From assembly GCA_036745875.1 (NCBI GenBank), contig DAIOFH010000144.1:1-9709 (forward strand): DNA of 9,709 nucleotides, read 5' to 3'. The stretch comes from DAIOFH01 sp036745875 (lineage in GTDB: Bacteria; Planctomycetota; SZUA-567). The notes under the pieces were generated by a model. The model was given only the letters and a program-made list of their open reading frames with translations, had not been told where the DNA came from and ran no database searches. A program made the position numbers and the translations under genes. Below are positions 6,531 to 9,709 of this stretch, piece after piece. Numbering within the stretch: position 1 is the first letter of the stretch; each line of letters starts with the position of its first letter.

Positions 6531-6563
6531 TACTAATATATTATCATTATAGTATATAATACT
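6531..6563. promoter_or_regulatory. AT-rich dyads overlapping the mutase-operon promoter (candidate operator)
   Basis: TAATATATTA (6534-6543) is a perfect 10-bp palindrome at the predicted transcription start and sits within the 12-bp repeat TACTAATATATT (6531-6542). AGTAT-ATA-ATACT (6551-6563) lies between the -10 and -35 elements. Repressors commonly bind at these positions. The adjacent ROK regulator is the natural candidate to bind here, but these sites do not obviously match a known ROK operator. Confidence 0.4.
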
Positions 6564-6573
6564 TGATTGTCAA
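6546..6573 (-). promoter_or_regulatory. Perfect consensus sigma-70 promoter for the mutase operon
   Basis: TTGACA (6573-6568), a 16-bp spacer and TATAAT (6551-6546) match both consensus hexamers exactly on the minus strand, in an AT-rich stretch. It points toward the aminotransferase gene and lies 71 bp beyond the ROK stop codon. So strong a promoter in a catabolic setting suggests repression or control in the leader. Confidence 0.85.
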
Positions 6574-6644
6574 CTATAAAATCAGAAAATTGCTGGGGGA
6601 AAAAAGAATTTCCGGATTAGGGTTGGACTGTTGCCTGAAAGGCT

Positions 6645-7730
6645 TTAATACTTGTAGACGAGACGGATATTACAGGTCAAAGTCTCCAACGCAATTGCAA
6701 CAAGACCATTGACATAGTCGTTATGGATATTCTTTCGAAGGACAATTTTAGGCATGTGACGAGCCGGTATGAGGTGCGCACAGCGTTCCTCGACTGCCTC
6801 AACAATGCTTTCGGTGATGAAACCACCGGAAACGGCGAGTATTTCCGGATTGATGATGGATGTTATCGACAAGACGATATCGGCAAGCATATTTACATAA
6901 CTCATGACTGATCGGTCGGCGTCATATGCCACCCCGTTTACAGGCAAATACATGACTTCGCCAGCAAACCCGGAAAATCCCCGCAAAATCCTTCCGCCCG
7001 AGACAAAGCCCGCCCCCAAGTTGAAAACCGGAGCTGCATCTTTATCCAGAGCCGAATCCCGCTCCGCCCCGTTTGCGCCGTTGATCATTTTATCCGGGGA
7101 AAAAAGGAACGCCACTGTCGTATCTTTTGCTTTGCATTCGGTGTTGTAAAATCCGTAAACCGCGGCGTTGGCGTCGTTCTCCACCATAATCGTGATTTCT
7201 GGAAAATCGTCGCGCAACAATTTGCCCAATGACAGTCCGTTCAGGCGGCTGAAATTGCATAAGTCTATTATACCATCCGTCATGTAGCCGGAAATGCCGA
7301 CAGAGACGACGCTTATCGCCGGATATTTCTGGCGCAGGGAGGAAATCCGGCTTCGAATAAGGTCATAATCAACGCCTACGACATCATCGACCGATTCTTC
7401 CAGGATGGAGCCGACGAGATCCGCGACCACGGATGAAAAACGGATTTGGTTGTTTTCGGTGTGGAGGTAAACGCAGCCGACAAGGGAAAAAAGCGCGTTG
7501 TAGCGGTAGCACTTGGCCGGCCTTCCGTAGTCCGCTTGCTCCAGGGATGTTTCAACCACTTCACCGCTTGCGCTGAGCTCATTAAGGATTTTGCCGCAGG
7601 TGGCGACGCTGATACCCGTCGCTTCGGATATCTGCGCCTTGGTCCCTTCGCCCAGGAATTTCAGTGCGGACTTGATCATGTCCGTATTGATTTCCTTGAC
7701 CAGAGTAACGTCGTTTCGGGGGAATTTCAT
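6645..7730 (-). CDS. ROK-family transcriptional regulator without the ROK zinc motif
   Basis: This 361-residue protein has an N-terminal winged helix-turn-helix (about 14-75; KAQISEATGISVATCGKILNEL at 31-52 fits helix-turn-helix) and a ROK (repressor, ORF, kinase) sugar-kinase-like domain from about 80 onward. Recognisable ROK blocks are SVGISGYM (143-150), VENDANAAVYG (183-193), NLGAGFVSGGRILRGFSGFAGEV (237-259) and NPEILAVSGG (294-303). The usual zinc-binding CxCGxxGCxE segment after the GE(I/V) block is missing; the sequence runs straight into YLPVNG. ROK regulators of this layout are usually sugar-responsive repressors. It lies between the permease-SDR genes and the mutase operon and could control either or both. 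A modest AGGA lies 4 nt before the ATG at 7730. Its own promoter is at 7788-7815. Confidence 0.88.
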   Translation of the reverse strand: MKFPRNDVTLVKEINTDMIKSALKFLGEGTKAQISEATGISVATCGKILNELSASGEVVETSLEQADYGRPAKCYRYNALFSLVGCVYLHTENNQIRFSSVVADLVGSILEESVDDVVGVDYDLIRSRISSLRQKYPAISVVSVGISGYMTDGIIDLCNFSRLNGLSLGKLLRDDFPEITIMVENDANAAVYGFYNTECKAKDTTVAFLFSPDKMINGANGAERDSALDKDAAPVFNLGAGFVSGGRILRGFSGFAGEVMYLPVNGVAYDADRSVMSYVNMLADIVLSITSIINPEILAVSGGFITESIVEAVEERCAHLIPARHMPKIVLRKNIHNDYVNGLVAIALETLTCNIRLVYKY

Positions 7731-7787
7731 CGAATCCTGCCTAGTGTATTATTTAAAAGAATTCTATCAATAGCATATCTAGACACG

Positions 7788-7815
7788 ATTATTCATAAAG
7801 GATACCTGCTGTCAA
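7788..7815 (-). promoter_or_regulatory. Near-consensus promoter for the ROK regulator
   Basis: TTGACA (7815-7810), a 16-bp spacer and AATAAT (7793-7788; five of six to TATAAT) face the ROK gene. Predicted start is near 7781, giving a leader of about 50 nt. The -35 lies immediately after the GC-rich dyad at 7817-7829, so the ROK gene probably has its own transcript. Confidence 0.7.
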
Positions 7816-7816
7816 T

Positions 7817-7852
7817 CCCGCCCGGCGGGGCGATAGCCATTGGCTATCGCCC
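7817..7852 (-). terminator. Two abutting GC-rich dyads after the SDR gene
   Basis: GGGCGATAGCCA (7828-7839) is perfectly inverted at 7841-7852, a stem of at least 11 bp. Next to it, CCCGCC (7817-7822) is inverted at 7824-7829. They start 11 nt past the SDR stop. There is no U-tract, so this may be a transcript-end stabiliser or a factor-dependent terminator rather than a textbook intrinsic terminator. Confidence 0.5.
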
Positions 7853-7862
7853 ATCTGACGCT

Positions 7863-8648
7863 TTAATGCATCTCTTGGCCGCCTGACACGTTTATCGCCT
7901 GGCCCGTCATATACTCGGCATAATCGGATGCGAGAAAAACCGCAACCTTCGCTATGTCCTCAGGAGTAGCATACCTGCCAAGAGGAATCGCCTTTTCCCA
8001 CTGCTTGAGAATATCATCCGGGTCGCCTCCGTTGATTTCCGATGCCCACATCGCTTCGCGCCGCGTCATGTCAGTCATCACCGAACCAGGACAAAAACTA
8101 TTAACCCGGATATTGTCGTCCGCCAGCTCCAGAGCAAGACCCTTGGTAAAGCCAATCACCGCCGCCTTGGTGGCGCAATAATGGGTCAGAAGCTTCAAAC
8201 CGGTTTTACCCGCCTGCGAGGCAGTGTTGATGATCCGGCCACCGCCCTGCTTTTTCATTTGCGGAATAACCGCCCGCGAACAAAGGAACACCCCGCGACA
8301 ATTGACCCTGAAAATAATGTCCCAATCCTCGACAGCCATTTTTTCAATAGTGTTCATGCTGATGGTGCCGGCGTTGTTGTACAACAGGTCGATCCTGCCA
8401 AAAGCGGCAACAGCTTCCGCCGCCATTTTTCCACAGTCCTCTTCACTGGCGACATCCATTTTAAAGGCAATGCCCTTGACGCCTAGCACATTCACCATAT
8501 CCGCCGTTTTCACGGCTGCGTCATAATTAAGGTCGCATGCCATCACATTCGTGCCGTGCTTTGCCAAGGTGCAGGCTATCGCCTGGCCAATTCCCGCGCC
8601 CGCGCCGGTTACCACGGCGCTTTGGCCCTTAAGGTCGATACAGTTCAT
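7863..8648 (-). CDS. Short-chain dehydrogenase/reductase (SDR), classical type
   Basis: This 261-residue NAD(P)-dependent oxidoreductase has a complete classical SDR motif set: cofactor loop TGAGAGIG (14-21), D39 at the end of the second strand (favouring NAD over NADP), NNAG (91-94), and the catalytic N116, S144, Y157 and K161 of the YxxxK motif. The C-terminal MTGQAINVSGG (247-257) is typical of sugar/polyol dehydrogenases and 3-oxoacyl-ACP-reductase-like enzymes. Lying 18 nt after an RbsC-type permease, it probably oxidises the imported sugar or polyol or a derivative. A GTG at 8663 could add five residues, but AAAGGG (8660-8655) is correctly placed 6 nt before the ATG at 8648 and overlaps the extension. 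The exact substrate is unknown. Confidence 0.92.
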   Translation of the reverse strand: MNCIDLKGQSAVVTGAGAGIGQAIACTLAKHGTNVMACDLNYDAAVKTADMVNVLGVKGIAFKMDVASEEDCGKMAAEAVAAFGRIDLLYNNAGTISMNTIEKMAVEDWDIIFRVNCRGVFLCSRAVIPQMKKQGGGRIINTASQAGKTGLKLLTHYCATKAAVIGFTKGLALELADDNIRVNSFCPGSVMTDMTRREAMWASEINGGDPDDILKQWEKAIPLGRYATPEDIAKVAVFLASDYAEYMTGQAINVSGGQEMH

Positions 8649-8654
8649 TTTTAG

Positions 8655-8660
8655 CCCTTT
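8655..8660 (-). promoter_or_regulatory. Ribosome-binding site fixing the SDR start
   Basis: AAAGGG sits 6 nt before the ATG at 8648 and lies inside the extension that a GTG start at 8663 would require. It therefore favours the shorter 261-residue form. Confidence 0.7.
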
Positions 8661-8666
8661 CACATT

Positions 8667-9650
8667 TTAGTTGGTGTTGCCGATATTGCGGATACTGTCG
8701 AGAACGATTGCCAGAATGATGATAAAGCCGGTGGCGACCAGCTGCCAATAGGGAGAAACGCCAACCAGGTTGAGACCGTTATAAAGAACGCCAAGAATAA
8801 GCGCGCCGATAAAGGAGCGGGCAATATTGCCTTGCCCGCCATTGAGGCTGGTGCCGCCAATGACCGCCGCCGCGATCACCTGCATCTCATACCCTGTACC
8901 TACGGTGGGCTGGCCGGAAGTAAGCCGTGACGCCCAAATCGCGCCACTTAGGCCGGCGCATCCGGCGCAGATCACCAAGGCACTCACAATCACCCGCTTG
9001 GCATGGATCCCGCAAAGCCTGGCAGCCTCTTTGTTACCGCCCACGGCATAGATATCGCGGCCAAACCTGGTGTATTTCAGGTAGACGATAGACACTATGG
9101 CCACCGCAATCAAAATTATTACGGGGCGAGGAATGCCCAAAAGATAGCCGCCGCCCAATTCGCCAAACCACTCGGGAAGGCCGTACACAGGACGGCCGTT
9201 GGTAATCACATAGCCGAGACCGCGAACAGCCTGCTGCGTGCCGAGGGTCACCAGCATACTCGGCAAGGCAAAGCGCACCGTCACCAGGCCATTGAAAAGC
9301 CCGATAAGCATGGCGACGAGAATCGCCGCGACGGTGGCGGTAAACATCCCGGTCCCCGCCTTGACGCAATAGGCGGCGATGACGCCGGAGAAAGCCACGA
9401 CCGAGCCGACGGAAATATCGATGTGTCCGCAAAGCAGAACAACCGTCATGCCCGCCGCCATGATCCCGTAAATCGAAATCTGCCGTAGGACATTGAGCAT
9501 GTTGTTCATGCTCAGGAAGTTTGAATTCAGTATGCCGAACAAGGCAACCATAACGACAAGAATCAAGATCAGGACAAATTCATCCACTATTCCCCGCCAA
9601 GTGACGGGGTTTTCTTCAAAACGACCGCTGATCGTCGGATTTTTCTCCAT
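8667..9650 (-). CDS. Ribose/sugar-type ABC transporter permease (RbsC family)
   Basis: This 327-residue integral membrane protein is of usual RbsC/XylH/AraH length. After a cytoplasmic N-terminus (1-24) come several hydrophobic segments, about 25-45, 57-75, 82-98, 104-125, 176-192, 219-240, 255-268 and 278-320. Family signatures include GHIDISVGSVVAFSGV (75-90), the ATPase-facing loop FGRDIYAVGGNKEAARLCGI (196-215) and VIGGTSLNGGQGNI (263-276). It forms the channel for a sugar or similar hydrophilic substrate and needs an RbsA-like ATPase and a periplasmic or lipoprotein binding protein, presumably encoded upstream beyond 9709. The ATG at 9650 has GGAG 6 nt upstream. The SDR gene follows after 18 nt, so both are likely co-transcribed. 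Sugar specificity cannot be read from the permease. Confidence 0.93.
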   Translation of the reverse strand: MEKNPTISGRFEENPVTWRGIVDEFVLILILVVMVALFGILNSNFLSMNNMLNVLRQISIYGIMAAGMTVVLLCGHIDISVGSVVAFSGVIAAYCVKAGTGMFTATVAAILVAMLIGLFNGLVTVRFALPSMLVTLGTQQAVRGLGYVITNGRPVYGLPEWFGELGGGYLLGIPRPVIILIAVAIVSIVYLKYTRFGRDIYAVGGNKEAARLCGIHAKRVIVSALVICAGCAGLSGAIWASRLTSGQPTVGTGYEMQVIAAAVIGGTSLNGGQGNIARSFIGALILGVLYNGLNLVGVSPYWQLVATGFIIILAIVLDSIRNIGNTN

Positions 9651-9709
9651 TGAACGCTCCTATGAAAGAAATCTACTCCAAAAATTAAAGCGTTTTGTTT
9701 TTATCGTCG

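Larger units (their letters stand above)
6190..6545 (-). promoter_or_regulatory. Long structured 5' leader of the mutase operon
   Basis: From the expected transcription start near 6539 to the ATG at 6189 is about 350 nt, far longer than a simple leader. It contains a perfect 7-bp inverted repeat (6471-6477 with 6490-6496), a weak ATAGT/ACTAT hairpin with a short U-run near 6439-6422, a CATTC/GAATG stem at about 6386-6359, a terminator-like hairpin at 6348-6327, and alternative pairings at 6310-6282. ATGTAA (6360-6355) is complementary to TTACAT (6270-6265) and could close a multi-helix domain. I could not match it to the cobalamin, TPP, lysine, glycine, c-di-GMP or T-box consensus by eye. No credible gene is seen here on either strand. 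Confidence 0.5.

Noticed and set aside
6212..6542. A small inserted element flanked by 12-bp target-site duplications
   Set aside because: The direct repeats are exact, but the interior ends show no terminal inverted repeats and the promoter -10 adjoins the right copy, so operator sites or chance are simpler explanations.
6190..6545. Cobalamin riboswitch in the leader of the B12-mutase operon
   Set aside because: This was expected from context, but I could not find the GCCACTG core or a proper B12 box in the right order on the minus strand. A B12-box-like GAAGACCTGTGCC occurs only on the plus strand, the wrong direction.
7817..7852. Textbook rho-independent terminator after the SDR gene
   Set aside because: The stem is strong, but the bases after it on the minus strand are GC-rich rather than a U-tract, so I list it only as a possible terminator or stabiliser.
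1..9709. CRISPR array, tRNA, rRNA, transposase or integrase
   Set aside because: No regularly spaced direct repeats, no recognisable tRNA or rRNA segments and no recombinase motifs were found on either strand.

Overview
The window carries six convincing genes plus one unrecognised open reading frame, all on the minus strand, so transcription runs from high to low coordinates throughout. The coding sequence is moderately GC-rich and the control regions are AT-rich. The promoters match the sigma-70 consensus and most genes have good Shine-Dalgarno sequences. Adenosylcobalamin enzymes of the glutamate-mutase type are mostly known from fermentative anaerobes, so a Clostridia-, Negativicutes- or spirochaete-like anaerobe is plausible. 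No marker in the window fixes the taxon.

Right block (9709 to about 6645): an RbsC-type sugar ABC permease and an NAD-type short-chain dehydrogenase/reductase (SDR) lie 18 nt apart. They look like the end of a sugar or polyol uptake and oxidation operon whose ATPase and binding-protein genes would be outside the window. A strong dyad follows the SDR gene. Next comes a near-consensus promoter (TTGACA, 16 bp, AATAAT) driving a ROK-family regulator with an N-terminal helix-turn-helix. The ROK protein lacks the usual ROK zinc-binding cysteine motif.

Middle block (about 6573 to 948): a perfect TTGACA-16 bp-TATAAT promoter and an unusually long leader (about 350 nt, rich in potential stem-loops) precede a three-gene operon. 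The genes are a class III PLP aminotransferase, a hydantoinase/oxoprolinase-like ASKHA ATPase, and a single-chain glutamate-mutase-like enzyme with a C-terminal B12-binding domain. My working interpretation is a carbon-skeleton rearrangement pathway. The mutase isomerises an acid or amino acid, the ATPase keeps the mutase active (a role like that of GlmL/MutL), and the aminotransferase adds or removes the amino group. The ROK protein, encoded directly upstream, is the obvious candidate repressor, and AT-rich dyads overlap the promoter. The substrate is unknown.

Left block (947 to 1): a 302-bp gene-free stretch packed with inverted repeats, some mutually exclusive, then a 205-residue protein of unknown function with one N-terminal membrane segment. 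No tRNA, rRNA, CRISPR array, transposase or integrase was seen.
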